Assembly: GCA_900753295.1 (NCBI GenBank) | Contig: CAADYQ010000019.1 | Location: 1-36,194, forward strand | Direction of reading: 5' to 3' | DNA length: 36,194 nt | From: Clostridia bacterium | Lineage (GTDB): Bacteria > Bacillota > Clostridia > Oscillospirales > CAG-272 | Shown here: positions 14,344-22,609 of the stretch, in pieces | How the letters are laid out: the number at the start of each line of letters is the position of its first letter | Position numbering within the stretch: position 1 is the first letter of the stretch | Notes under the pieces: generated by a model | Database searches by the model: none | What the model saw: only the letters and a program-made list of their open reading frames with translations | What the model was told of the DNA's origin: nothing | Position numbers and translations under genes: made by a program

Positions 14344-16875
14344 ATGAAAGAAAAGAGATCCGGACAGAGCGCCATTTCCGACCTGAAAAACAAGCTGGCG
14401 GAAAAACGATCCGACAGAAAAAAGAAAAACAGAAAAGTGAACTTTGCCGAAGCAAAGCGCTATTCGCCCGATCCGAAGGTCGGTCTTTCGGCAGCCGAAG
14501 TGGCAGAGCGCACCGAAAACGGATATGTGAACGCCGCGGTAGACAAGACCTCGAAGACCGTACTGCAGATAATCCTCTCGAACGTATTCACATACTTCAA
14601 TATGATATTCTTTATCCTTGCCGCGATCCTGCTGGCGAAGGGCTCGTACAACAATCTTACCTTCCTCATTGTTGTATTCGTCAATACCATCATCGGGACC
14701 ATACAGGAGATAAAGGCAAAGAAAACGCTTGAAAAGCTGTCGCTCATCTCCGCGCCGCTGACAAAGGTCATACGCGACGGCAAGGTGACAAGCATAAACA
14801 GCAATGAGCTGGTGCTTGACGACATCGTTATTTTCGAAGCGGGAAATCAGATATGCGCCGACGCGGTGCTGTGCGACGGCAGTCTTAACGTGAATGAGTC
14901 GCTCGTCACCGGTGAATCCGACGAGATAAAGAAAAAAGCGGGAGACCCGCTGCTTTCGGGCAGCTTTGTTGTGTCCGGGCGCTGCCGCGCGAGGCTCGAC
15001 AAGGTGGGGCATGAATCATTTGCCGCCAAGCTGACGCTCGACGCCAAGAAAATAAAGAAAAAGCAGCAGCCCGGCATGATGAAATCGCTCACGTTGCTGA
15101 TAAAGGTGATCGGGATCATCATAATCCCCTTTTCGATACTCATGTTTCTGAATCAGCGCGATGTGCTCGGAATGACCACAAAGGAGAACATCGAAAGCAC
15201 AGCCGCGTCGATAATTGGTATGATCCCCGAAGGACTTTACCTCCTTACGAGCGTGGCTCTTGCGGTGAGCGTTATGCGGCTCGCAAAAAAGAAAACGCTT
15301 GTTCACGACATGAAGTGCATTGAAACGCTTGCCCGCGTTGACGTTATCTGCGTTGACAAAACCGGCACCGTGACCGAGCCGGAGATGCACGTAAAGCACG
15401 TCGTTCCGCTTGAGGGTGAAACCGAGGCGGCACGCCATGACTGCGAGCGGCGTATACGCGATTTTGTTCTCAATATGACTCCCGACAATGCAACGATGAA
15501 GTCGCTTCAGGAATATTTTGACGACAAAAAGGATTTCCGCCGCGCCTCTCAGGTAAAAAGCTTTTCATCCGAAACAAAATACAGCGCCGCGTCGTTCCGC
15601 GACTGCACATATGTGATAGGCGCGCCGGAATTCATCCTGCGCGACGGATACAACGAGCTGCGCGACGTGATAGAAGCGCATTCCTCGGTCGGCGAGCGCG
15701 TGCTGCTGTTTGCCGAGTACAGATTTGCCCCCGGAACGGCAGAGGACATCTTCTCCGGCGGCTCGCTTTGCGGTATAGTTATCCCCGAGGCGCTTGTAAC
15801 GCTTGAAAACCGCGTGCGTCCCGAAGCGCGCGCAACGTTTGAGTACTTTGCCAAGCAGGGTGTGGCGATAAAGGTCATTTCCGGCGACAACCCAGTAACG
15901 GTCTCAAAGGCGGCGCAGACAGCCGGCATCCCCGACTCCGACAAATTTATTGACGCTTCTCTGCTCGATACAAAGAGCAAAATAGAAAAAGGAATACTCG
16001 AATACAACGTCTTCGGCAGAGTCACGCCGGAGCAGAAGCGGCTGTTCGTTCTGGCGCTGAAAAAGAACGGTCACACCGTTGCCATGACCGGCGACGGAGT
16101 GAACGACGTACTGGCGCTCAAGGATGCGGACTGCAGTATTGCCATGGCATCCGGCAGCGATGCCGCCGCCAACGTTTCCGACCTTGTTCTGCTTGATTCC
16201 AACTTTGCCTGCATGCCGTCCGTGGTCGCAGAGGGCAGGCGCGTTATCAACAACATCGAACGCTCGGCGTCGCTCTTCCTCGTAAAGAATATTTTTTCGT
16301 TCATCCTTACCCTGCTCGCGCTCATAAGCGCCTCAATGTACCCCTTCAAGCCCGCTCAGCTCTCGCTTGTCTCGGCTCTGATGATAGGTATCCCCTCTTT
16401 CTTCCTTGCGCTTGAGCCGAACACGGATATGGTAAAGGGAAAGTTTTTGCGCAATGTACTGTTCCGTGCGTTCCCTGCGGCGCTTACCGCTGTAATACTC
16501 GTGGCGTGGTCGCTTTTGTTCTCAAAGGCGTTCGGGATTCCCGACACACTGACCTCCGCCGTAGCGTTTTACCTCTACTCGTTCGTCGCTTATATGATGC
16601 TTTATAAGGTCTGCCGTCCGATGAACCTGCTACACAAGCTGTTGTTCATTTCGATGGGCGTGCTCTTCCTGCTGGCTGTGCTTATAATCCCGGATTGGTT
16701 CAATCTCGTTCCGCTCGACCTCGGCTCTGTGCTCATTCTTTTGGCGCTCGGACTGCTCGCCTTCTCAATAAACCGTGTGATAGGAAGCATTTTCTCAAAC
16801 TTTGAGACATGGCTGCGCAGCGTCAAGGAATTCATACGCCGCGATATTGAAAAGCACAAGGACGAATCACACTAA
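14344..16875 (+). CDS. P-type cation-transporting ATPase (CtpE-like, probably Ca2+)
   Basis: An 843-residue P-type ATPase. The actuator motif TGESD is near 196-200, the M4 ion-site motif is IPEGLYLLTS (PEGL at 295-298), the phosphorylated Asp338 lies in DKTGT, and the hinge is TGDGVND at 582-588. About ten membrane helices are expected. PEGL with a following large hydrophobic residue, rather than PEGLP of SERCA-type pumps, resembles mycobacterial CtpE, a Ca2+ uptake pump; Ca2+ or Mg2+ is therefore inferred. No N-terminal metal-binding (CxxC) domain exists, arguing against Cu or Zn. It is monocistronic. The start has an AAAGGA-type site about 8-10 bases upstream. Confidence 0.9.
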   Translation: MKEKRSGQSAISDLKNKLAEKRSDRKKKNRKVNFAEAKRYSPDPKVGLSAAEVAERTENGYVNAAVDKTSKTVLQIILSNVFTYFNMIFFILAAILLAKGSYNNLTFLIVVFVNTIIGTIQEIKAKKTLEKLSLISAPLTKVIRDGKVTSINSNELVLDDIVIFEAGNQICADAVLCDGSLNVNESLVTGESDEIKKKAGDPLLSGSFVVSGRCRARLDKVGHESFAAKLTLDAKKIKKKQQPGMMKSLTLLIKVIGIIIIPFSILMFLNQRDVLGMTTKENIESTAASIIGMIPEGLYLLTSVALAVSVMRLAKKKTLVHDMKCIETLARVDVICVDKTGTVTEPEMHVKHVVPLEGETEAARHDCERRIRDFVLNMTPDNATMKSLQEYFDDKKDFRRASQVKSFSSETKYSAASFRDCTYVIGAPEFILRDGYNELRDVIEAHSSVGERVLLFAEYRFAPGTAEDIFSGGSLCGIVIPEALVTLENRVRPEARATFEYFAKQGVAIKVISGDNPVTVSKAAQTAGIPDSDKFIDASLLDTKSKIEKGILEYNVFGRVTPEQKRLFVLALKKNGHTVAMTGDGVNDVLALKDADCSIAMASGSDAAANVSDLVLLDSNFACMPSVVAEGRRVINNIERSASLFLVKNIFSFILTLLALISASMYPFKPAQLSLVSALMIGIPSFFLALEPNTDMVKGKFLRNVLFRAFPAALTAVILVAWSLLFSKAFGIPDTLTSAVAFYLYSFVAYMMLYKVCRPMNLLHKLLFISMGVLFLLAVLIIPDWFNLVPLDLGSVLILLALGLLAFSINRVIGSIFSNFETWLRSVKEFIRRDIEKHKDESH

Positions 16876-16880
16876 TTAAA

Positions 16881-16922
16881 GGAGGTGTTTAAAAACTCAA
16901 ATTGAGTTTTTTAAACACCTCC
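16881..16922 (+). terminator. Long hairpin after the P-type ATPase gene
   Basis: Two 20-base arms (16881-16900 and 16902-16922, one bulged T) enclose a tiny loop; the core reads aaaaactcaaattgagttttt. It starts 6 bases after the stop and probably terminates transcription. It is closely related to the hairpin at 35088-35127. Confidence 0.82.
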
Positions 16923-16936
16923 GTCGACATTGGTCT

Positions 16937-17057
16937 CGGCGGCTAAACACCGCCGTTTTGCCTCCGAAAAACGCTAACGACGAAAAAGCATCGATACAGC
17001 GGGCCAAACCGACCAAGATCGCATCAAAAATGCCGGGACCCTGACCAGCATTTTTGA
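16937..17057. repeat. Structured spacer with further short hairpins
   Basis: CGGCGG/CCGCCG (16937-16942, 16950-16955) followed by TTTT, TTGGTC/GACCAA (16930-16935, 17011-17016), and TCAAAAATGC/GCATTTTTGA (17024-17033, 17048-17057) lie between two long hairpins. No ORF or ribosome site is evident. It could be a decayed mobile repeat or a structured RNA; neither is shown. Confidence 0.45.
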
Positions 17058-17092
17058 GGGGCTGTTAAAAACATCGAGTTTTTAACAGCCCC
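17058..17092 (-). terminator. Terminator hairpin after dxs
   Basis: GGGGCTGTTAAAAAC (17058-17072) and its exact complement (17078-17092) form a 15-bp stem with a 5-base loop, 12 bases beyond the dxs stop. The U-rich part is inside the stem and the tail on the minus strand is short. Confidence 0.8.
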
Positions 17093-17104
17093 ATTTTGTA
17101 ATAT

Positions 17105-19030
17105 TTATTTTTTTGACGCTTCAAGCACACCCATGATCTTTGCAACAGTGCCGGCGGTATCAACGCCCGCCGCCTCATAAACCGTCTGCCCGGCAGTCGG
17201 TATGGCAAAGCTGTCGTCGGTCGCGATCACCAACTTATCCGTGTGCGCGAAAGCGCCGCGGCGCTCAAATGCATCGCAAAGATTTTCTCCGAAGCCGCCC
17301 GAGCGTATCTCCTCCTCAAGCGTTACAAAAAGCCTGACCGAGCTCGTGATCTTTGCTTCTATTTCATCGGCGAGCCGCGTGTACGGCTTTATATACTCGC
17401 AAAGTATCACGCCGGCGCGGTGTCCGGCGGCGGCAAGCGCATCGGATATATCCAACGCCTCGGACGCCATTCTGCCATGCACGGCGATAAGCACCTCCGG
17501 ATCGCCGTCAACGCCCGCGTCTGTCCGTATAGACGGCAGGTCCGGCTGACCGTCCGGATAAAAACGAGCCTTTACCCTTTCATCCTCCACAGCGTTGGGA
17601 TATCTGACAGCGACCGGCTCGCCGAGAGCCAGCGCCGCACGGAACGTCATCCTGAGCGCATCGTATGTCGCAGGAGTATAGACAGTCATTCCCGGTATGG
17701 AGGACAGGAACGATACATCAAATATACCGTGGTGAGTTGCGCCGTCCCCGACTGAAAGCCCGGCTCGGTCTATGCAAAGCACCACCGGCAAAGCCTGAAG
17801 CGCGACATCGTGAAGTATGTTATCGTATGCACGTTGTATAAATGTAGAATATATCGCCGCGACCGGCTTCATTCCACCCGCGGCAAGACCCGCGGCAAAG
17901 GTCACGGCATGCTCCTCCGCGATGCCGACATCGAAAAAGCGTGTGGGAAATATCTTGCGGAAAGTATCAAGCCCCGTGCCGCTGCTCATTGCCGCGGTTA
18001 TCGCGCACACCCTGCCGTCGCCCGTTGCAGCTCTGACCACTTCCGAGCCGAATACGCCGGAAAATCCGCCGCCCGGCGCAGCTCCGCGCGGCGATACCGA
18101 ATGATACCCGCCGGGATTCTGCTCGGCAGGGGCATATCCCTTGCCCTTCTGAGTTTTTATATGGAGCACCACACCCTCATCGAACTTTTTTGCCTCGCGC
18201 AGCATCATCTCGACCGCACTGCGGTCGTTTCCGTCTATCGGTCCGAGATAGTACAGCCCGAGATTTTCAAAATAATTAGAGCCGTAAAGCGCATCCTTAA
18301 GCACCTTTTTGACCCTCGTGATGCCCCTGACCAACGGCTTACCGATAAGCGGCAGAGCCGAAAGGAAATGCCTTGTCACCGCCTTGGTGCGGAAATAGCT
18401 GGGGCGCATGCGGATCCTCGATATGCTCTTTGCAAAGCTGCCGATATTGCGTGATATCGACATTTCGTTTTCATTTATGATGATTATGAGCCGCAGTCCC
18501 TTGGTATTTTCGCAGTTGTTGAGCGCCTCCTGTATGAGTCCGCCGGTAAAAGCGCCGTCCCCCACTACCGCAACGGTATAACCGTTGCCTCCGCGCAGCT
18601 TCTCCGCCTGCGCCATACCCAGCGCCGCAGAAAGAGACGTGGAACTGTGACCGGCGCCGAACGGGTCATGCTCGCTCTCGGAGCGCTTTGTAAAGCCGGA
18701 AAGCCCGCCCGGAGTTCTGAGCGTTTCAAAGCGGTCCGCCCTACCGGTGAGCAGCTTATGGACATAGCTTTGATGTCCGACATCCCATATTATGTGATCG
18801 GCGGGACTGTCAAAAACGCGGTGGAGCGCTATCGTAAGCTCGACCACGCCGAGGTTTGAGGCAAGATGCCCGCCGGTACCGGCGCATCCGTCGTCCGAGG
18901 TGATGGTCGTTACGAGCTTCTCGCGTATCTCGGAGGCGAGCCGGTCAAGCTCGGCTTCGTCAAGCGCGCGCACGTCGGCAGGCGAACGGATACCGTCAAG
19001 TATATTCTTTTTTTCGTCGTTTCCGCTCAT
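17105..19030 (-). CDS. dxs: 1-deoxy-D-xylulose-5-phosphate synthase
   Basis: A 641-residue thiamine-diphosphate enzyme that condenses pyruvate and glyceraldehyde 3-phosphate, the first step of the MEP isoprenoid pathway, also feeding thiamine and pyridoxal synthesis. Visible motifs are GGHLASNLG near 53-61, WDVGHQSYVHK near 82-92, the ThDP motif GDGAFTGG at 157-164 with NENEMSIS near 187-194, and EEHAVTFAAG in the transketolase pyrimidine domain, then a C-terminal domain. Length is normal. A GGGAGG site precedes the ATG. Other MEP genes, ispD and ispF, lie at 33-34 kb; dxr, ispE, ispG and ispH are not in the window. Confidence 0.97.
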   Translation of the reverse strand: MSGNDEKKNILDGIRSPADVRALDEAELDRLASEIREKLVTTITSDDGCAGTGGHLASNLGVVELTIALHRVFDSPADHIIWDVGHQSYVHKLLTGRADRFETLRTPGGLSGFTKRSESEHDPFGAGHSSTSLSAALGMAQAEKLRGGNGYTVAVVGDGAFTGGLIQEALNNCENTKGLRLIIIINENEMSISRNIGSFAKSISRIRMRPSYFRTKAVTRHFLSALPLIGKPLVRGITRVKKVLKDALYGSNYFENLGLYYLGPIDGNDRSAVEMMLREAKKFDEGVVLHIKTQKGKGYAPAEQNPGGYHSVSPRGAAPGGGFSGVFGSEVVRAATGDGRVCAITAAMSSGTGLDTFRKIFPTRFFDVGIAEEHAVTFAAGLAAGGMKPVAAIYSTFIQRAYDNILHDVALQALPVVLCIDRAGLSVGDGATHHGIFDVSFLSSIPGMTVYTPATYDALRMTFRAALALGEPVAVRYPNAVEDERVKARFYPDGQPDLPSIRTDAGVDGDPEVLIAVHGRMASEALDISDALAAAGHRAGVILCEYIKPYTRLADEIEAKITSSVRLFVTLEEEIRSGGFGENLCDAFERRGAFAHTDKLVIATDDSFAIPTAGQTVYEAAGVDTAGTVAKIMGVLEASKK

Positions 19031-19059
19031 AAAGCGCCTCCCGAAGTTTACTGACCAAT

Positions 19060-19088
19060 ATTATATCACAAAATTCCCGTTTTGTAAA
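19060..19088 (-). promoter_or_regulatory. Sigma-A promoter of dxs
   Basis: Minus strand TTTACA (19083-19088), 17 bases, TATAAT (19060-19065), about 30 bases before the dxs ATG. Confidence 0.78.
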
Positions 19089-19190
19089 TGAAAAGCCTCA
19101 CCGTTTTCGACTTTTTGCCGCTTACTCCACGTATTTGCATTCATTTTTATATAATTTTCCGAAGCGACGCATAAAAAAACTCGTCTACTA

Positions 19191-19219
19191 TTGACAAATC
19201 AAAGGAAATGTTATATAAT
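19191..19219 (+). promoter_or_regulatory. Sigma-A promoter of the CNNM pair
   Basis: Exact TTGACA (19191-19196), 17 bases, exact TATAAT (19214-19219), giving a leader of about 60-80 bases before the first coding start. Confidence 0.88.
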
Positions 19220-19287
19220 AAAAATAATAGTGTCGCGTTGCGGAGCGGCGCTATCCCTCAATTCGATTTTAAGGAGATGGTACTTTA

Positions 19288-19311
19288 ATGGACGGTGACA
19301 GTTTATGCTGA
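19288..19311 (+). CDS. Seven-codon leader ORF, or frameshifted true start of the CNNM gene
   Basis: ATG at 19288 has an excellent AAGGAGATGG ribosome site and encodes MDGDSLC before a TGA at 19309-19311. The downstream CNNM frame opens at ATG 19305, overlapping this ORF. One extra base in the TTT run at 19302-19304 would join the two frames into a single N-terminus. It may be a coupled leader peptide, a real frameshift, or an assembly error. Confidence 0.5.
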   Translation: MDGDSLC

Positions 19312-20597
19312 TCGCTATTTTTGTAATTTTTGTTGTTCTCGGCGGTTACTTTGCATGTGCCGAAAGCGCATTTTCCGCCATGAACAAGATCCGTATTAAA
19401 AATCTTGCCGAAAACGGCAACCGCAAAGCAAAAAATGCGATGTACGTCGCAAACAACTTTGACAGAGCGCTGACCACGCTTCTCATAGGCATCAATATAA
19501 CTCATATTGCAGCCGCGTCGGTCTCAACGCTGTATGTCACACGCATTTTCGGAGATGATATGTCGGAAACGGCAACGCTTATCTGCACATTCATCACCAC
19601 CGGCATCGTTTTTCTCTTCAGCGAAATGATCCCCAAGAGCTTTGCCAATGACCGCCCCGATACCGTTGCCCTCTGGACCGCGGCATCCATGCGCGTCATG
19701 ATGAAGATCTTTTATCCCATGGCAAAATTCTTCGGTATAATTTCGTCCTTCTTCTCACGCCTTTTCAAGCATGAGGAGGCTCCGTCGATCACCGAGGAGG
19801 AGCTTTACGAGATAATCGATACCGCCGAAGAACAGGGCGTCATGAACGAAGAACAGAGCGACATGCTCAAATCCGCTCTCGATTTTGACGAGACCTGCGC
19901 GCGCGATGTTATGACAATGCGCGACGACATCCAGTATGTGGATGTAAACCTCCCGAACAGTGAGCTGATAAAGAGGATAAAGGCTATTCCCCACTCGCGT
20001 ATACTTGTATGCGACGGAGAGCTTGACAATGTTATCGGTGTTCTGCCGATAAGAAAATTCCTCAAGGCTTACATAAACGACAAAAACGTCAACCTGCGTT
20101 CGGTAATGCTCAAGCCCCATTTTGTCAACTGCACCGACAACATAGACGATCTGCTTGACACGATGCGCCAGCACAAGATTTATCTCGGCATTGTACGTGA
20201 CGAGAACAAAAAGGTGTGCGGCATAGTTACCATCGAGGACTTCCTTGAGGAGCTTGTGGGCGAGATATGGGACGAGGAGGATGTGGTCGAGGAGGACTTT
20301 ATCAAGCTCGGCGGAAACCGCTTCCTTGTAAGCCCGACCCTTACCCTCGGAGATGTATTTGAGCGCATGGGACTTGCACTTCCCGCAGATACGGGACGCG
20401 CCGCAGCTCAGCCCGTCGGCGTATGGGTGCAGGAACGCTTCGGACGTCTGCCCGAGGAGAACGAATCCTTTATGTTCGGTAACGTTGAGGTCTCGGTAGA
20501 CGAGGTAAACGACACCCGTGTGACCGGTCTTGTCTTCCGTATAACCGATGAAGACGAGAGTCGCACCGGTTCCGAAAAAACGGAGGTGAGCGTCTGA
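19305..20597 (+). CDS. CNNM/CorC-type transporter-like membrane protein (DUF21-CBS-CorC), first of two
   Basis: A 430-residue protein of the HlyC/CorC (CNNM) family, linked to Mg2+ or other divalent cation export or homeostasis. Order: DUF21 membrane domain (about 1-135, with the ESAFSAMNKIR motif near 19-29), then the acidic linker EEELYEIIDTAEEQGVMNEE in part, two CBS domains (about 190-310, MTMRDDIQYVD and GIVTIEDFLEELVGEI) and the C-terminal CorC_HlyC domain. The ATG at 19305 is the first possible start in this frame, because a TGA lies at 19296-19298. It has no good ribosome site of its own, whereas ATG 19288 in another frame does. Its stop overlaps the next start by one base. Confidence 0.88.
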   Translation: MLIAIFVIFVVLGGYFACAESAFSAMNKIRIKNLAENGNRKAKNAMYVANNFDRALTTLLIGINITHIAAASVSTLYVTRIFGDDMSETATLICTFITTGIVFLFSEMIPKSFANDRPDTVALWTAASMRVMMKIFYPMAKFFGIISSFFSRLFKHEEAPSITEEELYEIIDTAEEQGVMNEEQSDMLKSALDFDETCARDVMTMRDDIQYVDVNLPNSELIKRIKAIPHSRILVCDGELDNVIGVLPIRKFLKAYINDKNVNLRSVMLKPHFVNCTDNIDDLLDTMRQHKIYLGIVRDENKKVCGIVTIEDFLEELVGEIWDEEDVVEEDFIKLGGNRFLVSPTLTLGDVFERMGLALPADTGRAAAQPVGVWVQERFGRLPEENESFMFGNVEVSVDEVNDTRVTGLVFRITDEDESRTGSEKTEVSV

Positions 20598-21934
20598 TGT
20601 CGGCAGCAAAATATATCACATACGGATTTATAATACTCCTGATGCTGGTACTGTCCGCTTTCTTCTCAGGAAGCGAGATATCCTTCAACGCAGCCAACAA
20701 GATGCGTCTGCGCAAGGCGGGAGAAGCCGGTTCCAAAACAGCCAAGCTTGCAAACAAGATCAGTGAACACTTCACCATCGCCCTTTCGGCGATACTTATA
20801 GGCAACAACCTTGCAAATATCGCCGCGTCCACCGCGGCAACCTCGATCGCCATCGCACTGCTATCCGGCGTGAGCGGCGGAGACGCGATAGCCTCCACCC
20901 TCGCCACCGTTATAATGACCGTTATCGTTCTGATCTTCGGCGAGATAGTACCGAAGCTCTTGTGCAAACAGCACGCGGACACTGTGGTCATGTGGATAGC
21001 GATCCCCGTTCTCATCCTGATGATAGTTCTCTCCCCTGCCGTAGCGGTAGTCATGGGTCTTCTTTGGGTCCTGCGACTCATCTGGGGCAAGGATAAAAAC
21101 GAGGGTGTTGACGTTACCGAGGAGGAGTTTTCCTCGATAATCGACACAGTTGAGGAGGAAGGCGTTATAGACGAGGGTCAGAGCGACCTGCTCCAGTCAA
21201 CGCTTGAATTCCATGAGACGACTATCGAAGAGGTCATGACACCACGTATCGACCTTACAACGATCGATATCGACGATGACCGCGAGAGCATTATCGACAC
21301 CATCGAAAATTCAACATATTCACGTATTCCGGTTTATGAGGACAGCATAGACAACATAATAGGCATTCTTTATCTGAACCAGTACTACCGCGCTGCGGTG
21401 GACGATCCCAATGCAGATATACGCGGAATGCTTATGAAGCCCTGCTTCCTGCATAAAACGATGCATCTGCCCGACGCACTGAAACATCTGCGTGACAGAC
21501 GCACCCATATTGCCATTGTGATCGATGAATTCGGCGGCACCATGGGCGTTGTCACGATAGAGGACATACTTGAAGAGCTTGTGGGTGACATCTGGGATGA
21601 ATCGGACGAGATAATCACCGATATCGTCAAGACGGGTGAAAACACCTATGAGGTGCTGGGTGAAGCCAACATCTACGATTTCTTTAATGAAATAGACTAC
21701 GAGCCGCGCGATTTTGAAAGCGAATATTCGACCGTCGGCGGCTGGGCAGTCGAAAACCTTAATTCCGACCCGCATGTCGGCGACAGCTTTACATGCGGCA
21801 GGCTCTACGTTATAGTTACCGAAATGGACGAAATGCGCGTTACAAAGGTAACGGCTGTGCTCAACAAGCCCTCCGAAGACAATGAAGACGAAGAGGACGA
21901 TGAGGAGCGCGAGACTGAAAAAGCGGAAAAATAA
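20597..21934 (+). CDS. CNNM/CorC-type transporter-like membrane protein, second of two
   Basis: A 445-residue paralogue of the preceding protein with the same order: DUF21 with FFSGSEISFNAANKMR near 17-32 (key parts GSE and NAANKMR), an acidic linker with EEEGVIDEGQ, two CBS domains (VMTPRIDLTTID and MGVVTIEDILEELVGDIWDE, cited by their ends) and CorC_HlyC. It ends in a very acidic tail (about 25 residues, mostly Glu/Asp). GGAGGTGA lies 9 bases before the ATG inside the previous gene, and TGATG links the two genes, so translation is coupled. Tandem CNNM genes may form a heteromer or carry different regulatory CBS sites. Haemolysin annotation of this family is historical and unreliable. Confidence 0.93.
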   Translation: MSAAKYITYGFIILLMLVLSAFFSGSEISFNAANKMRLRKAGEAGSKTAKLANKISEHFTIALSAILIGNNLANIAASTAATSIAIALLSGVSGGDAIASTLATVIMTVIVLIFGEIVPKLLCKQHADTVVMWIAIPVLILMIVLSPAVAVVMGLLWVLRLIWGKDKNEGVDVTEEEFSSIIDTVEEEGVIDEGQSDLLQSTLEFHETTIEEVMTPRIDLTTIDIDDDRESIIDTIENSTYSRIPVYEDSIDNIIGILYLNQYYRAAVDDPNADIRGMLMKPCFLHKTMHLPDALKHLRDRRTHIAIVIDEFGGTMGVVTIEDILEELVGDIWDESDEIITDIVKTGENTYEVLGEANIYDFFNEIDYEPRDFESEYSTVGGWAVENLNSDPHVGDSFTCGRLYVIVTEMDEMRVTKVTAVLNKPSEDNEDEEDDEERETEKAEK

Positions 21935-21938
21935 TAAA

Positions 21939-21974
21939 AAACGGGGCTGTCACGCAAGCGTGACGGTCCCGTTT
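21939..21974 (+). terminator. Terminator after the CNNM pair
   Basis: A stem of about 17 bp (21939-21955 with 21958-21974, including two G-U pairs) with a 2-base nominal loop lies 4 bases after the stop codon. The U-run is mostly within the stem. It ends only 14 bases before the queH start. Confidence 0.82.
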
Positions 21975-21988
21975 CAGTCAATAATCAT

Positions 21989-22603
21989 ATGAATAAGATA
22001 AATTATCAAAAAAAGCTTGATGAAATAATAGCCTCTCTCGGGGACAGGCGCCCCACTCTTTTGCTGCACAGTTGCTGTGCGCCGTGCAGCAGCTACTGCC
22101 TTGAATACCTGTCGCGCTATTTTGACATCACCGTACTGTATTACGATCCCAATATTTCGCCGGAGGCGGAGTTCCGCAAGAGAGCCGAGGAAGAAGCGCG
22201 CTTTATTCGTGAATTTCCTCCCGCGGCGGGCGTCCGGCTTGTGATCGACCGATACTATCCCGAGCGCTTTTATGCCGCGGTGCGCGGACTTGAGGACCTG
22301 CCCGAGGGCGGCGAGCGTTGCTTTGTCTGTTATCGGCTGCGGCTCGAGCGCACCGCCGAATATGCGGCACAGCACGGCTTTGATATGTTCTGCACCACGC
22401 TTTCCATAAGTCCGCTCAAAAACTGCGAAAAGTTAAATGAGATCGGAGAGGAGCTTGGCGCCGTTTACGGCGTAAAGTACCTCCCCTCCGACTTCAAAAA
22501 ACGCGGCGGATATAAGCGTTCGATCGAGCTATCGCACGAGTACGGTCTTTACAGGCAAAACTGGTGCGGCTGTGTGTTTTCAAAGCGCGATCGCGGCGAT
22601 TGA
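21989..22603 (+). CDS. queH: Epoxyqueuosine reductase QueH
   Basis: A 204-residue QueH (formerly DUF208) protein, the non-cobalamin enzyme that reduces epoxyqueuosine to queuosine in tRNA. Adjacent cysteines C29-C30 with C33 (HSCCAPCSS), C111 and C114 (CFVC), and C193/C195 (CGC) supply the iron-sulfur and metal sites seen in the family. DPNISPEAEFRKR near 53-65 and TTLSISPLKN are further hallmarks. Length is typical. The start is odd: no Shine-Dalgarno sequence is visible in the 14 bases between a terminator hairpin and the ATG. No other queuosine gene is adjacent. Confidence 0.93.
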   Translation: MNKINYQKKLDEIIASLGDRRPTLLLHSCCAPCSSYCLEYLSRYFDITVLYYDPNISPEAEFRKRAEEEARFIREFPPAAGVRLVIDRYYPERFYAAVRGLEDLPEGGERCFVCYRLRLERTAEYAAQHGFDMFCTTLSISPLKNCEKLNEIGEELGAVYGVKYLPSDFKKRGGYKRSIELSHEYGLYRQNWCGCVFSKRDRGD

Positions 22604-22609
22604 GGACCG

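Noticed and set aside
19305..20597. Haemolysin annotation for the CNNM protein
   Set aside because: The name is historical; the domain order points to a divalent cation transporter or regulator, with no toxin features.
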